Of a stretch of DNA of 35,932 nt, positions 35,436-35,932 are shown one piece after another (position 1 is the first letter of the stretch; the number at the start of each line of letters is the position of its first letter). Source of the DNA: a bacterium (lineage in GTDB: Bacteria > Coprothermobacterota > Coprothermobacteria > Coprothermobacterales > JAADFF01); NCBI GenBank assembly GCA_027063755.1, contig JAMORD010000093.1, positions 1-35,932 of the forward strand, given 5' to 3'. A model generated the notes under the pieces. The model searched no databases. It was not told the origin of the DNA and was given only the letters and a program-made list of their open reading frames with translations. The translations under genes and the position numbers were made by a program.

Positions 35436-35932
35436 ATGGAAATGTCGTATAGAAAAATCATGGAGAAATTAATGCTTTCTTCACGAAAGTGGGTATCAAT
35501 AGATAGACTGGGTTTGGAAGAAGGAGAAATGATAGATTTTTCCGAATTTGTTAGGAGACAGAGTGGTGGTCTCATTGAGGTTTTGTATGATAGACATCCC
35601 GAAACAGGAGATGTTTATGCCATGCTTGTTATGCGAATGAAGAGTGTGCCCGAGGGTGATATTAGGCGTATGCTGGGTATTGATAGGTTTACCCTTGCTT
35701 TTCTTTTATATGTCTTATTTGAAGAAATACAAGGGCACACATATGTGTCTGCAGAAGATGTAATTCATATGCTTTCAGAGAAAGGAATTGTAAAAGACAA
35801 TCTTTCTCTAAAAAAGTTTATTGCCAAGCTGGAGGATTATGGACTTATTCATACAAAATATGACGAGGAAACGGGATTTATTTTTGTTAGACCTACAGCC
35901 TTGTTAAGAAGACTTGTTGATACCTCTAAGGT
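35436..35932 (+). CDS. Hypothetical protein, possibly winged-helix (truncated by window edge)
   Basis: Open from ATG at 35436 to the window end after SD GAGGAGGC: MEMSYRKIMEKLMLSSRKWVSIDRLGLEEGEMIDFSEFVRRQSGGLIEVLYDRHPETGDVYAMLVMRM...; contains SAEDVIHMLSEKGIVKDNLSLKKFIAKLEDYGLIHTKYDEE, a wHTH-like pattern. Not in ORF track. Confidence 0.65.
   Translation, partial: MEMSYRKIMEKLMLSSRKWVSIDRLGLEEGEMIDFSEFVRRQSGGLIEVLYDRHPETGDVYAMLVMRMKSVPEGDIRRMLGIDRFTLAFLLYVLFEEIQGHTYVSAEDVIHMLSEKGIVKDNLSLKKFIAKLEDYGLIHTKYDEETGFIFVRPTALLRRLVDTSK

Noticed and set aside
1-35932. CRISPR arrays, insertion sequences, integrases, prophage genes or toxin-antitoxin pairs
   Set aside because: No regularly spaced repeats, terminal inverted repeats with transposase, or recognisable mobile/defence proteins were found.

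Overview
The window (35,932 bp, moderately AT-rich) is densely packed bacterial chromosome. I found no rRNA, CRISPR array, transposase or phage module. Gene content (RNase HIII, ArgR, SLH domains, TreT, DUF763, BMP-type nucleoside ABC importer) suggests a thermophilic, anaerobic, Firmicutes-like bacterium; this is inference only. Main blocks: (1) GntR/YtrA-like regulator + ABC ATPase + truncated permease; (2) treT divergent from a fused otsA-otsB; (3) tRNA-Gly, then a Ca2+-type P-ATPase with a translationally overlapping small membrane protein; (4) a 1107-aa orphan multidomain protein with degraded P-loop motifs, divergent from pcm/DUF2284/argR/EF-G-2-like; (5) DUF763 divergent from a complete opp/dpp peptide ABC operon; (6) a tRNA-Gln/tRNA-Val operon; (7) glnA, a SprA-type putative metalloprotease, a stand-alone pyruvate-kinase C-domain protein, rnhC and an SLH protein; (8) a bmpA-nupOPQ-type nucleoside importer; (9) two tandem, diverged MurJ-like flippases and a partial wHTH-like ORF. 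The most novel-looking items are the 1107-aa apparent pseudo-kinase/pseudo-STAND/TPR/GAF-like scaffold (8175-11498), the tandem MurJ pair with altered key arginines and a possibly leaderless first gene, and several inverted-repeat promoter architectures (GntR operator, tRNA-Gln promoter, bmpA promoter, argR). All homology calls are from motif recognition by eye; no database search was run.
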